Assembly: GCF_022811725.1 (NCBI RefSeq)
Contig: NZ_CP094527.1
Span: 7,440,001 to 7,504,000, forward strand
Direction of reading: 5' to 3'
Origin: Mucilaginibacter sp. SMC90
GTDB lineage: Bacteria > Bacteroidota > Bacteroidia > Sphingobacteriales > Sphingobacteriaceae
Length of the DNA stretch: 64,000 nucleotides
This document shows, one piece after another, positions 45,621-54,026 of the stretch. Below the pieces are notes generated by a model, which saw only the letters and a program-made list of their open reading frames with translations, was not told where the DNA came from and did not search any database. Made by a program: the position numbers and the translations under genes. Every line of letters begins with the position of its first letter. Position 1 is the stretch's first letter.

Positions 45621-46088
45621 ATGAGCTTATACATCTCCCTTTCCGAAAGATTAAAAACACAGCACTTCACAATTAAACAATTGGTTTCAGGCATAAACGT
45701 TGATAAACTCACCGCATCTTCTGCACCTGGTAAATGGAGCGCTTTAGATAACATTGCCCACTTAACCCGCTATCAAAAAATATTTACAGACCGTGTACAC
45801 CGGATACTTGATGAAGATACGCCAGTTTTCGACCGCTATAACGGTGATCTTGATGTTGAGTTTACATCTTTCAGATCGATGAATTTAGCACAGCTGCTGG
45901 ATATCATCAGTGCAGACAGGGTAATTATAACAGATCTATTATCGGGGCTTAGCGAAGCCGAGCTGTGCCGCATTGGTGTACACCCCAAATATGGCAGACT
46001 TACCATTTTAAAATGGGCTGAGTTTTTTGTGCTGCATGAGGCCCATCATTTATTTACTATTTTTCAGTTGGTTAACGGTTCCGAATAA
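45621..46088 (+). CDS. DinB-family putative metal-dependent protein
   Basis: From the ATG at 45621 the protein has 155 residues; a GTG at 45594 is an alternative. It has the four-helix DinB/YfiT fold pattern with the metal-binding histidine triad H47 (DNIAHLTRY), H139 and H143 (LHEAHH). In Bacteroidota such proteins may be bacillithiol-dependent transferases or hydrolases, but targets are usually unknown. Free-standing, with a hairpin 14 bases after the stop. Confidence 0.85.
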   Translation: MSLYISLSERLKTQHFTIKQLVSGINVDKLTASSAPGKWSALDNIAHLTRYQKIFTDRVHRILDEDTPVFDRYNGDLDVEFTSFRSMNLAQLLDIISADRVIITDLLSGLSEAELCRIGVHPKYGRLTILKWAEFFVLHEAHHLFTIFQLVNGSE

Positions 46089-46094
46089 ATTCCC

Positions 46095-46130
46095 CAACAA
46101 AAAAGGCAGCCCGATTGAGCTGCCTTTCAT
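46095..46130. terminator. Bidirectional terminator between DinB and OmpA-like genes
   Basis: Arms AAAGGCAGC (46102-46110) and GCTGCCTTT (46119-46127) with an 8-base loop and, on the minus strand, a run of six T. Convergent genes on both sides. Confidence 0.82.
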
Positions 46131-46150
46131 ATTTATTATTTGATTTTCTG

Positions 46151-46681
46151 TTACTGCGCTAACTTTACTTCAACACGGCGGTTAAGTACACGACCTTCTT
46201 CTGTTGAGTTATCAGCAATCGGTTTGCTTTCGCCCCAACCTTTTACAGTCAGGTTATCTCCGTTAACACCACTGTTAACTAAATACAATTTCACAGAGTT
46301 TGCCCTATCAACTGATAAAGATTGATTGTGCTCTGCAGTACCTTCGGCAGATGCATTACCATTTAAAACAAACTTGGCCGATGGGTCTTTTTTCAGTTCT
46401 TTAACAATATGATCTAAAGTTTGGTAAGAGGCAGTTTTTAACACTGCTGAGTTAAACTCAAACTGAATATTGGTAAAATTATAATCTGGTTTTTCCGGTG
46501 CCGGAGCAGGTGCAGGCGCGGGGGTCGGAGCTGGTTTTGCTGCAGGCGGCGGTGTTGCAGGTTGTGCTGGCTGCGCCGGCGCCGGTGTTTGCACAACGGC
46601 TTTTTTGGTTTTGCAGGCTTGGGTTGTGATAGCTAAAACGGCTATTGCAAGAGCTAATAAAGGTGTTTTTAGAGTTTTCAT
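46151..46681 (-). CDS. OmpA-domain lipoprotein with proline-rich linker
   Basis: The 176-residue protein has a lipobox (TTQAC, C23), a Pro/Ala-rich linker (about 33-64, repeated PAPA) and a C-terminal OmpA/Pal peptidoglycan-binding domain (66-176) with the usual NGNASAEGT and DRANSVKLYL motifs and the final NRRVEV. It should tether the outer membrane to the cell wall. The layout is Pal-like, but the linker is longer than in Pal and there are no tol genes nearby, so I do not name it pal. Confidence 0.9.
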   Translation of the reverse strand: MKTLKTPLLALAIAVLAITTQACKTKKAVVQTPAPAQPAQPATPPPAAKPAPTPAPAPAPAPEKPDYNFTNIQFEFNSAVLKTASYQTLDHIVKELKKDPSAKFVLNGNASAEGTAEHNQSLSVDRANSVKLYLVNSGVNGDNLTVKGWGESKPIADNSTEEGRVLNRRVEVKLAQ

Positions 46682-46861
46682 ATCTAATGATTTGCGTAAA
46701 CATAAAAAACGTTGGCATAATGTTTATAGTGCCTAACCATAATTTTATGGTTAAATAATGCTTTTTACGTACGGGTGTAGATTATTTAATCAATAGTTAT
46801 GCCATTTGCCTCTGATTGAGTTCAATTTCACCCTTTACCCGGATTATCAATTGGGATTAAA

Positions 46862-46869
46862 TATATTTG
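46862..46869 (+). promoter_or_regulatory. -7 box before the SMI1/KNR4 gene
   Basis: TATATTTG fits TAnnTTTG, 33 bases before the ATG at 46903. A TTG start at 46867 would lie inside it and is disfavoured. Confidence 0.4.
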
Positions 46870-46902
46870 TTAACCTTATTCACATATTACAACGAATATA
46901 TT

Positions 46903-47379
46903 ATGCCCAATACTGTGCATCTTATTAAATCCGTATCTGATGTTATCAAGTACTTGAAAAGTCATTTAGATGAAACCGATATTTCATTATATGAAGGCGC
47001 AAGCGACCAGCAGATAAAAGAACTTGAAAATAGTGCAGGTGTGAAATTGCCCGACGATGTTAAGCAGTTTTATCAGTTCAGTAATGGTTTTTTATCAGAA
47101 GAGGACCAATTTCGTATTGTCCCGCTTGATGAACTTATATTTCGCAATAGAAGGCGAGACATACTTTACTTTGGCGAGTATCTATGCTACTGTGATACGT
47201 GGGCATTGATCATCGATCCAGAAAACAACAATTACCAAATAATTTATCCGGATGAAAGAGGTATCGTGTTAACTAATTCATTTTCTGAATTTCTTTCAAG
47301 ATTTTTTATAGGAGGCGTATTTGAACAAAACGGCCTTTACGATTGGAGCGACGAAATAAGGGCAAAGGAAACCAAATAG
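46903..47379 (+). CDS. SMI1/KNR4 (SUKH) family protein
   Basis: 158 residues from the ATG at 46903. The pattern EGASDQQIKELENSAG, then LPDDVKQFYQFSNGF, is the SUKH-fold signature. In bacteria SUKH proteins are often immunity proteins against polymorphic toxins, but many stand alone with unknown roles. No toxin gene is adjacent, so this one is an orphan. The absence of a signal peptide fits a cytosolic location. Confidence 0.85.
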   Translation: MPNTVHLIKSVSDVIKYLKSHLDETDISLYEGASDQQIKELENSAGVKLPDDVKQFYQFSNGFLSEEDQFRIVPLDELIFRNRRRDILYFGEYLCYCDTWALIIDPENNNYQIIYPDERGIVLTNSFSEFLSRFFIGGVFEQNGLYDWSDEIRAKETK

Positions 47380-47468
47380 TCCCCCCCACAAATCCCCTAC
47401 ACACTAAAAACACCAATCTAATTCCCTGGGCTATTCTTATCTTGTCGGCACCATTGTAAATCATCGCC

Positions 47469-48650
47469 ATGAAAAAATTATTTGCTGCAACATTAATAGT
47501 CGTAATAACCCTCACACAATTTGCTTTTAAAGCAGATCAATCAAAACCAGACAAATCTCCTGCAGAAAAATCCGCTGAGCAAACGCTTAAAAAACAAATA
47601 ATGACCGAAGCTGCCTGGGCTATGCAACAGCAGCCGGTTACTGTTACAGCGTCATCGTCACCCAGAAGTGCGGGCGGCAAGCATGATTTTTTTTCGGAAG
47701 CCGATTATTTCTGGCCCGACCCTAAAAACCCCGACGGCCCTTATATCAACCGCGATGGCATGACCAATCCGGATAATTTTATTGAACACCGTAAAGCCAT
47801 GATCCGCTTCAGCAAGATCATTGGTGCATTGGCATCGGCCTATAAACTAACAGGTGATGTTAAATATGTAAAGCAGGCAGTAATTCACCTTAAAGCCTGG
47901 TTTATTGATCCCGAAACCTTGATGAACCCAAGTTTGTGGTTTGCACAAGCAGTTAAAGGGCAATTTACCGGTCGCAATTATGGCATTATCGATACCATTC
48001 ACCTGATGGAAGTTGCGCAGGGCATTATTGTGATGGAAAAGGCCATAGACACCGAAACCACAACCGGCGTTAAAAAGTGGTTTGCAGATTATACTAACTG
48101 GCTTATGACCAGCAAACCCGGCATGCAGGAAAGAGATGTAAAAAACAACCATGCCACCTGCTGGGCTATGCAGGTTGCCTCTTTTGCCAAACTTTGTAAA
48201 AACGAAGTAGTTCTTGATTCCATACGGATACGATATAAAACCATATTACTTCCCCGGCAAATGGGTACAGATGGCAGCTTCCCTTTAGAGTTGGAACGTA
48301 CCAAACCCTATGGCTATTCTATTTTCAACCTTGATGCCATGACCATGCTATGCCAGATCCTTTCAACCCCTCAGAATAATTTATGGGATTTTGAAACACC
48401 GGATGGCAAATCAATAAAAAAGGGCATAAGCTACCTTTACCCCTTTGTGGCAGATAAAAGCAAATGGACTTTAAAACCGGATGTAATGTATTGGAACAAC
48501 TGGCCGGTTGCCCAACCCTTCCTGCTATTTGGCGCTAACACTTACCATGAAAATGCCTGGTTAACCGCATGGCAAAAACTGGATCACAACCCTCAGGTTG
48601 AAGAAGTTATCCGAAATTTACCCATCAGGCACCCGCTTATCTGGTTTTAA
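47469..48650 (+). CDS. Alginate-lyase-fold secreted protein
   Basis: The 393-residue protein has a signal peptide (about 1-22, no lipobox) and an alginate-lyase alpha/alpha toroid: SEADYFWPDPKNPDGPYINR, the NNHATCW motif (about 224-230) with the catalytic-type Asn/His, and ERTKPYGYSIFNLDAM (about 276-291) with candidate tyrosines. This matches the alginate lyase Pfam family better than the gene at 582. Substrates in the superfamily include alginate and glucuronan. A hairpin overlaps its stop codon. No other alginate genes (PL6, PL7, KdgF) are nearby. Confidence 0.85.
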   Translation: MKKLFAATLIVVITLTQFAFKADQSKPDKSPAEKSAEQTLKKQIMTEAAWAMQQQPVTVTASSSPRSAGGKHDFFSEADYFWPDPKNPDGPYINRDGMTNPDNFIEHRKAMIRFSKIIGALASAYKLTGDVKYVKQAVIHLKAWFIDPETLMNPSLWFAQAVKGQFTGRNYGIIDTIHLMEVAQGIIVMEKAIDTETTTGVKKWFADYTNWLMTSKPGMQERDVKNNHATCWAMQVASFAKLCKNEVVLDSIRIRYKTILLPRQMGTDGSFPLELERTKPYGYSIFNLDAMTMLCQILSTPQNNLWDFETPDGKSIKKGISYLYPFVADKSKWTLKPDVMYWNNWPVAQPFLLFGANTYHENAWLTAWQKLDHNPQVEEVIRNLPIRHPLIWF

Positions 48651-48661
48651 CCGGATAAGCG
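48634..48661 (+). terminator. Terminator overlapping the lyase stop codon
   Basis: CGCTTATC.GGTT pairs with AACC.GATAAGCG around a TT centre; the stop codon TAA lies in the right arm. A short T-rich stretch (ATTTTA) follows. Confidence 0.65.
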
Positions 48662-49016
48662 ATTTTACCTAAACAGCTCATTTCTCAGTCATAATAATAT
48701 TGCAAGTGTGGGTTAAGCGTATCACAAAAATATTTCTTCGCTGTAAAGACGGCATTTCCATGTATGTCAATACACTACAAAAGCACTACTACGCTTGCGA
48801 CCGGGCCGTATCGGGCTTATTATTAGGTATTTATAATAAGATGTTTATATAATTTTACTCACACAAAACATCTATTACACCTATTAACGCGCCTTTCCTG
48901 ATATTAGTATATGATATTTATAAGTATCATGAATTTGGTTAACAGGTTTGTGTTTTATTACCCGGCTTATTTATAAACCCAATAATACATCAAAAACCAC
49001 TTAACAAACTTAACTT
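48662..49016. other. Non-coding region before the chitinase gene
   Basis: About 355 bases with no credible gene. It includes an AT-rich inverted repeat around 48908-48932 (ATGATA ... TATCAT). No RNA gene is recognisable. It probably contains the chitinase promoter and leader. Confidence 0.55.
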
Positions 49017-50429
49017 ATGAGATCAAAATCTAACTCCTGTCTCCTTGGCTTTTTTCTGCTCATGCTTGCAGCGTTATCATCCTGTAAAAAGGATAACATG
49101 AACCAATTTAAAACCGGCGATGGTGCTAACACCGATAATAGCAGTAAACCGGTTGCCGTTGATAACGCCGTGCCGATTGCTTCATTTAAAGTAATAGGCT
49201 ACCTGCCCAGTTGGCAGGGTGATGTAAATACGGTTCAATACAGCAAATTAACTCACGTTAATTACGCTTTTCTTACCCCAACCAATACCGGAGGGCTGAA
49301 CCCGCTTGATAATCTTTCAAAATTTACCACTCTTGTATCAAACGCGCATAGTAATAATGTAAAAGTTATCATTTCTGTAGGCGGCGGCGGTGGCGGCGAT
49401 GCCTTCCATCCCATTGTGGCCAATGCCGGATATCGTACCACATTTGTTAATAACATGGTTAACTTTTGCAACCAGTACAATGTTGATGGTGTGGATATCG
49501 ACTGGGAGTTTCCATCGGCAGGCACCGAAACCAATAACTTTTATTTACTGCTGCAGGAGTTATCAACCGCCATGCACAACAGCGGCAGGGTTTGTACCAT
49601 TGCTTCTATCTCTGTTGGAGCTACTTATGTTACCAATAACATGTTTACCATCCTCGACTGGATCAATATCATGGATTATGATGACAACAACTTTCAGCAC
49701 TCTACCTACCAATCGGCAGTTGATTGTTTGAGTTACTGGGCTGGCCGGGGTTTGCCTGCTGCCAAAACCATATTAGGTGTTCCGTTTTACGCAAGGGATA
49801 ACCGGTATGATTACTCTACCAAAAACTACGTTGATGTATTGGCTGCGGGCGGAAGCCCCAATTCAGATACATTCCAAACTTTTGGCTATAACGGCATCCC
49901 AACCATAAAAAGCAAAACTACATTAGCACTTAACCAGGCAGGCGGCATGATGATCTGGGATTTGGGTGGTGATGCCTCCGGAGCAAACTCCCTGCTTTCG
50001 GCCATGAATTCGGTTATTACCGGCGGCACTACCACTCCGCCGAATACGCCGCCCATTGGTACTGTAATTTCACTTAAAGGTTTTAACAACAAATACGTAA
50101 GCGGCGAAAATGGTACACAAGCCATGAACTGCAATCGTGCCACTGCTGGTGATTGGGAACATTTCACCGTACTTGATGCAGGCGCGGGAAAAATTTACCT
50201 GCGCAGCATGGGGAAATATGTATCGTCAGAAAACGGCACACAAGCTATCACCTGTAACCGTACCACTCCCGGCGACTGGGAAAAATTTGACTGGATAGTT
50301 ACTCCCGACGGCAAAATCACCCTGCGAGGCAATAACGGCAAATTCATTTCCAGCGAAAACGGAACCCAGGCCATGACCTGCAACCGGGCAACAGCTTCGG
50401 GCTGGGAAGCTTTCGGTTTAAATCAATAA
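49017..50429 (+). CDS. GH18 chitinase lipoprotein with fascin-like beta-trefoil repeats
   Basis: The 470-residue protein has a lipobox (LSSC, C23), a GH18 barrel (about 55-335) with the catalytic DGVDIDWE (157-164, acid E164), SVGGGGGGDAF and MDYDDN motifs, and a C-terminal region (about 348-470) made of three repeats. Each repeat contains ENGTQA, then a TCNR or NCNR motif and a W-E pair, as in fascin-like or actin-crosslinking beta-trefoils. GH18 enzymes hydrolyse chitin or N-glycan GlcNAc linkages; the trefoil likely binds the polymer. Followed by a terminator. Standalone, without chitin transport genes. Confidence 0.92.
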   Translation: MRSKSNSCLLGFFLLMLAALSSCKKDNMNQFKTGDGANTDNSSKPVAVDNAVPIASFKVIGYLPSWQGDVNTVQYSKLTHVNYAFLTPTNTGGLNPLDNLSKFTTLVSNAHSNNVKVIISVGGGGGGDAFHPIVANAGYRTTFVNNMVNFCNQYNVDGVDIDWEFPSAGTETNNFYLLLQELSTAMHNSGRVCTIASISVGATYVTNNMFTILDWINIMDYDDNNFQHSTYQSAVDCLSYWAGRGLPAAKTILGVPFYARDNRYDYSTKNYVDVLAAGGSPNSDTFQTFGYNGIPTIKSKTTLALNQAGGMMIWDLGGDASGANSLLSAMNSVITGGTTTPPNTPPIGTVISLKGFNNKYVSGENGTQAMNCNRATAGDWEHFTVLDAGAGKIYLRSMGKYVSSENGTQAITCNRTTPGDWEKFDWIVTPDGKITLRGNNGKFISSENGTQAMTCNRATASGWEAFGLNQ

Positions 50430-50450
50430 ACTATTAACTATCTATAACAA

Positions 50451-50495
50451 GGCCGGGCTATGATGTTTAAATCATAGCCCCGGCTGTTTTTATTT
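50451..50495 (+). terminator. Terminator after the chitinase gene
   Basis: GC-rich stem GCCGGG.CTATGAT/ATCATAGCCCCGGC with one bulge, followed by TGTTTTTATTTT. Confidence 0.88.
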
Positions 50496-50503
50496 TCTTT
50501 AAT

Positions 50504-50587
50504 GTAGAGACGCATAATTGCGTCTCCGAATATGCAGGTCTTGTGATGCCTTCTTGTCCTGCGGGAGACGCAATTATGCGTCTCTAC
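50504..50587. repeat. Inverted-repeat element with GAGACGC arms
   Basis: Left arm 50504-50527 and right arm 50564-50587 are perfect 24-bp reverse complements. Each arm itself holds a smaller palindrome, GAGACGCA-TAAT-TGCGTCTC. It lies between convergent genes, non-coding; it has the look of a dispersed intergenic repeat. Confidence 0.8.
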
Positions 50588-50596
50588 GACGTGCTC

Positions 50597-51409
50597 TTAC
50601 TTCACAAACCTCGGCAGCAGATTAATCGCGGCCCCCATCATTTTTATTTTGTAGCGATAGCCCCCACCAAAAGCATCTTCCTCTTTTAAAAACTCATGAT
50701 TCTTTTTGCTGATCCAATAAGTTTCGGTAAAATGACGGCCGTTGTAATCACTTTCATTGTACAGTTTCCAGCAATCAACTTTATTGCCATCCAATGTGGT
50801 AATTACCTCACTGCCGGTCACCTTATATATTACATAAAGCGGGGCCTCAATTCCGGCCTCGTAAAAGGGGATGGCAAAACTTTTGCCTTCGGCCAGCGGT
50901 AACATCTCAAAGGTTTCAATGTCTAAATTCCAGTTAAGGTTAGGAAAAGTAAAATCGAGCTTGAAATTCTTTACCTCGTTATTAGCAACCGTATCGGCGC
51001 TTATGATCTTATCAGGAGCCCAGTTAAAAGCTTTTGTTTTTTTACCTACGGTTTCTGAATGATACAGCGGGGTAAAATCGGCCGTTTTGTTAATAGAATA
51101 AACAGAGCGGTACGATGAGCTGTCGCTGCCAAACCAGTGCTGAGAGATAGTAAATACTTTTTCTCCATTACGGGTGTCGAAGTTTATATCACGCAGCCAA
51201 AGCCAGAATTTCAGGCTGCGGCTGTCTTTGGTATTTTGAAAATATACCAGGTATTGCCTTAATCCCGGCTTGAGCGTTGAAGTATTTAGCCGTTTATCTT
51301 TTACGCCAATGGTGTCAGTTTGGGCCAACACTTTTGTTGTATGCGATAACAGCAATAAAAGACTAAGACCTATGACTATAATTTTTTCGGCTAACTGTTC
51401 GGTTTTCAT
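50597..51409 (-). CDS. Periplasmic protein of unknown function, DUF3108-like
   Basis: The 270-residue protein has a signal peptide (about 1-30, VLAQ) and a beta-rich body. It resembles DUF3108-type proteins in its pattern of a long beta barrel/jelly roll and the ending W-I-S-K-K-N-H-E-F-L-KEE. No catalytic motif is seen. It is divergent from the LytS-type kinase; the 236-base gap holds a regulatory inverted repeat. Function unknown. Confidence 0.75.
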   Translation of the reverse strand: MKTEQLAEKIIVIGLSLLLLLSHTTKVLAQTDTIGVKDKRLNTSTLKPGLRQYLVYFQNTKDSRSLKFWLWLRDINFDTRNGEKVFTISQHWFGSDSSSYRSVYSINKTADFTPLYHSETVGKKTKAFNWAPDKIISADTVANNEVKNFKLDFTFPNLNWNLDIETFEMLPLAEGKSFAIPFYEAGIEAPLYVIYKVTGSEVITTLDGNKVDCWKLYNESDYNGRHFTETYWISKKNHEFLKEEDAFGGGYRYKIKMMGAAINLLPRFVK

Positions 51410-51561
51410 AACGATCTGATTATTTGATAAGGATGCTTTTCTGTTAATGGCTCAAAGCTGCCCTTTATCAACCGGCAGATAAAATCAGTTAAACCGCTGC
51501 CGCGTTCTTTTTAGCCTAATACAATATTTATTCAATAATGTGCCTGTAACCCGGCTTATTG

Positions 51562-51602
51562 AACCATTACCGTCATTGATTGAATAAATGACAGTAATGG
51601 TT
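51562..51602. promoter_or_regulatory. Inverted repeat upstream of the LytS/LytR operon
   Basis: AACCATTACCGTCATT (51562-51577) and AATGACAGTAATGGTT (51587-51602) match at 15 of 16 positions with a 9-base spacer. It ends 43 bases before the kinase ATG, between divergent genes, so an operator (for LytR itself or another regulator) is more likely than a terminator. Confidence 0.6.
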
Positions 51603-51645
51603 TAAACCCGGCAGCAACAAACAAAAAGCTTAGTAATTTTAAAAA

Positions 51646-52665
51646 ATGCAGTTATTTAAAACCCGGCCAACAATTAAACAACTCCAGCTTTTGGTATGGG
51701 TATCGGTATGCCTGCTGCTGTTTTTTTCTTATTTGCCAATGGATGGGGTAACCCAATCGGCAATGTATGCCAGCGTAACTACCGCCTTTTACGCCATTAT
51801 TATATATGGCAACATATTAGTTTTATATCCCCTGTTTTACCAAAAAGGCAAATATGTTTGGTATGTATTACTGGTAATTATATTTATAGCAGCAACAGGC
51901 ATGTTCCGCGGATATATTACACTATTGCTTTATAACAGCTTCTTTGCAAAAACGCCCGAACCGCTCAGCATAAAGGCTATTACTAATTATATTTCGGGCG
52001 GGGTACTTATATACATGATGAGCCTGATATTCCGGATAGCACTGGAATATTTTAAATTGAAACAACAAACCGAGGAGATCATCATACAAAAAAGCCAGGC
52101 CGAACTTAATCTGTTAAAATCGCAGGTACAGCCGCACTTTTTGTTCAATACGCTTAATAACATTTATTACGAGGCTTACCGCGAAGCACCCCGGACTGCG
52201 GCATTGATCGAAAGGCTTTCGGATATTATGCGCTATTTTGTTGATGAAAGTCCGAAGGATGATGTAACAATCGGTACCGAGGTACAATTCATTGAAAATT
52301 ATATTGCATTAGAAAAAATCAGGATCAGACATGAGGTAGTGATTTTTTTTGAAAAGAATTTCAACTCCAATCTCCGCATCCCACCTATGCTGCTGATGAC
52401 CTTTGTTGAGAACATTTTTAAGCACGGTATTGATAAATCAAGCGAACAAAATCTTATTGGCATATCTTTGATTCAGCAGGATGGTTACCTGTTTTTTAAA
52501 ACCAATAACGCCATCCATGTTCAGCCAGCAAACAAGCGCACTACGGGTTTTGGCATTACTAATTTAACCAAAAGGCTAACAATGCTATATGATTCAGATT
52601 TTGATCTGAAGATTGATAATAGTAACAATACTTTTTCGGCATTTTTAAAAATTCCGGTAGCATGA
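51646..52665 (+). CDS. LytS/YehU-type sensor histidine kinase
   Basis: The 339-residue protein has four membrane helices in the first 135 residues, a short coiled coil, a His_kinase domain with the phospho-acceptor H164 in QVQPHFLFNTLNNIYYE, and a HATPase_c domain (about 230-335). It has no large extracellular sensor domain, so it probably senses a membrane state or small molecule. The stop codon overlaps the start codon of the response regulator (ATGA), showing translational coupling. Confidence 0.93.
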   Translation: MQLFKTRPTIKQLQLLVWVSVCLLLFFSYLPMDGVTQSAMYASVTTAFYAIIIYGNILVLYPLFYQKGKYVWYVLLVIIFIAATGMFRGYITLLLYNSFFAKTPEPLSIKAITNYISGGVLIYMMSLIFRIALEYFKLKQQTEEIIIQKSQAELNLLKSQVQPHFLFNTLNNIYYEAYREAPRTAALIERLSDIMRYFVDESPKDDVTIGTEVQFIENYIALEKIRIRHEVVIFFEKNFNSNLRIPPMLLMTFVENIFKHGIDKSSEQNLIGISLIQQDGYLFFKTNNAIHVQPANKRTTGFGITNLTKRLTMLYDSDFDLKIDNSNNTFSAFLKIPVA

Positions 52666-53372
52666 ACTTAAGCTGTATCATAATTGATGACGAACCCAAT
52701 GCGGTAAACCTGCTGGAAATGCTGGTGCAGCAAAGTACCAAATGGCAACTTAAAGCCAAGTGCTATAACGCGCTTGAAGCATTGGCATTCCTGAAAAGCC
52801 ATAAGGTTGATTTCATTTTCCTGGATATCAACATGCCACAGCTAACGGGCATGGAACTTGCAGGTTTACTCCCGCCGCAAACAAAAATTGTATTTACCAC
52901 CGCCTATTCGGAATACGCCGCCGAAAGCTATACTTATCAAACCATTGATTACCTGCTTAAGCCCATCACCCTGAAACGTTTTTTGGCAGCAATGCAAAAA
53001 ATAGAGGCATATTTTGGTAAGACCGAACAGCTTGCGCCCAAAACTCAAGCCGACGACGAAGGCTATTTCTTTGTAAAATCGGGCAAGGTATTGCGCCGCA
53101 TCCTACTGGATGAGATTCTATATTTTGAGGGAGAGAAAGAGTATGTGCGCCTGGTAACCGCCCAGGAACAACTACTAATTTACCGCCGGCTTAAAGACAT
53201 TGAAGAACAGCTTTCGGCCCCATTTGTACGGGTGCACAACTCCTATATTGTAAACACCAAACAGCTGGCAAAAATCCAGGATAACCATATTTATATCGCC
53301 GACAAACATATCCCGGTAAGCGAGAAATTTAAAGACGGTTTTATGACGATAATTAATAAAAGGATATTTTAG
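52662..53372 (+). CDS. LytTR-family response regulator
   Basis: The 236-residue protein has a receiver domain (1-120) with acidic pocket D9-D10-E11 and phospho-acceptor D55 in FLDINMP, and a LytTR DNA-binding domain (about 135-236, ILYFEGEKEYVRLVT ... FVRVHNSYIVN). It overlaps the kinase gene by four bases. Target genes are unknown; the inverted repeat at 51562 and the neighbouring DUF3108-like gene are candidates. Confidence 0.94.
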   Translation: MNLSCIIIDDEPNAVNLLEMLVQQSTKWQLKAKCYNALEALAFLKSHKVDFIFLDINMPQLTGMELAGLLPPQTKIVFTTAYSEYAAESYTYQTIDYLLKPITLKRFLAAMQKIEAYFGKTEQLAPKTQADDEGYFFVKSGKVLRRILLDEILYFEGEKEYVRLVTAQEQLLIYRRLKDIEEQLSAPFVRVHNSYIVNTKQLAKIQDNHIYIADKHIPVSEKFKDGFMTIINKRIF

Positions 53373-53402
53373 ATAAAAACACTACTTCAATAGCGGGTAT
53401 AC

Positions 53403-53900
53403 TTAATCTTTAAAAATCTTACCGGCAATCATGTTTGTTCTTTTTAAGGCGAAATTGTATTTGTCATCCCAGTAATAATGTTCACTATTGCGATATTCAC
53501 CTAAATTGATTGTATCAAACTCATCCATTCCCATATTACATATTACCCCTATCCCCTTCAAAGCAATATTAATGTGATATCCATGCCACACACAAATCCC
53601 ATTTTTATATAATGACGCGTATTGCTCACCCATTCCACCAAAATAATCTGTTTTGATCAGGGCATAATCCATAAAATTCAATTCGCGTGCAAAATGATGG
53701 ATCAATTCGCAATCCCAATCAAGATCCTCGATTGTTGAATCACAACTCAAATTCAATTTACCCGACCAATACAAAACCGAATCCCAATCAAGTATTACTA
53801 TAGCGTAACCTGATTCATAAGCAACAGCCAAACCGTATGCCTTTGCCCGTTCTTCATTGATAGGTGCCTGCCCAATAATTGCGTCTATATGATGCCCCAT
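53403..53900 (-). CDS. Orphan hypothetical protein
   Basis: 165 residues from the ATG at 53900. It has no signal peptide or membrane segment and is rich in aspartate, tyrosine and tryptophan (e.g. VILDWDSVLYWSGKLN, DLDWDCELIHHFAR). I do not recognise the family. Composition and size resemble immunity proteins of polymorphic toxin systems, but there is no toxin nearby. AT content is somewhat higher than in the neighbours, which could indicate transfer. Confidence 0.7.
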   Translation of the reverse strand: MGHHIDAIIGQAPINEERAKAYGLAVAYESGYAIVILDWDSVLYWSGKLNLSCDSTIEDLDWDCELIHHFARELNFMDYALIKTDYFGGMGEQYASLYKNGICVWHGYHINIALKGIGVICNMGMDEFDTINLGEYRNSEHYYWDDKYNFALKRTNMIAGKIFKD

Positions 53901-53971
53901 ACTCACCAAGTTATCTCTGTCTAAAGATATTTGGAAAAGCTTCCTTTATGAAATTAAAAATGAAATGATGC

Positions 53972-54016
53972 TATAAGTAAATAAACATTTACTTATATTT
54001 GAATTATAATTCAAAT
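53972..54016. promoter_or_regulatory. Twin palindromes around the -7 box of the TetR/monooxygenase operon
   Basis: First palindrome: 11-bp perfect arms at 53972-53982 and 53987-53997 (TATAAGTAAAT and ATTTACTTATA). Second: a perfect 20-bp palindrome at 53997-54016 (ATTTGAATTATAATTCAAAT). The -7 candidate TATATTTG (53994-54001) bridges the two. This is how a self-regulating TetR repressor operator would be placed. Confidence 0.75.
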
Positions 54017-54026
54017 CACTCGCATT

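Noticed and set aside
46151..46681. Naming the OmpA-like lipoprotein pal
   Set aside because: No tolA/tolB/tolQ/tolR genes nearby and a long Pro/Ala linker; several OmpA-like lipoproteins are usual in this phylum.
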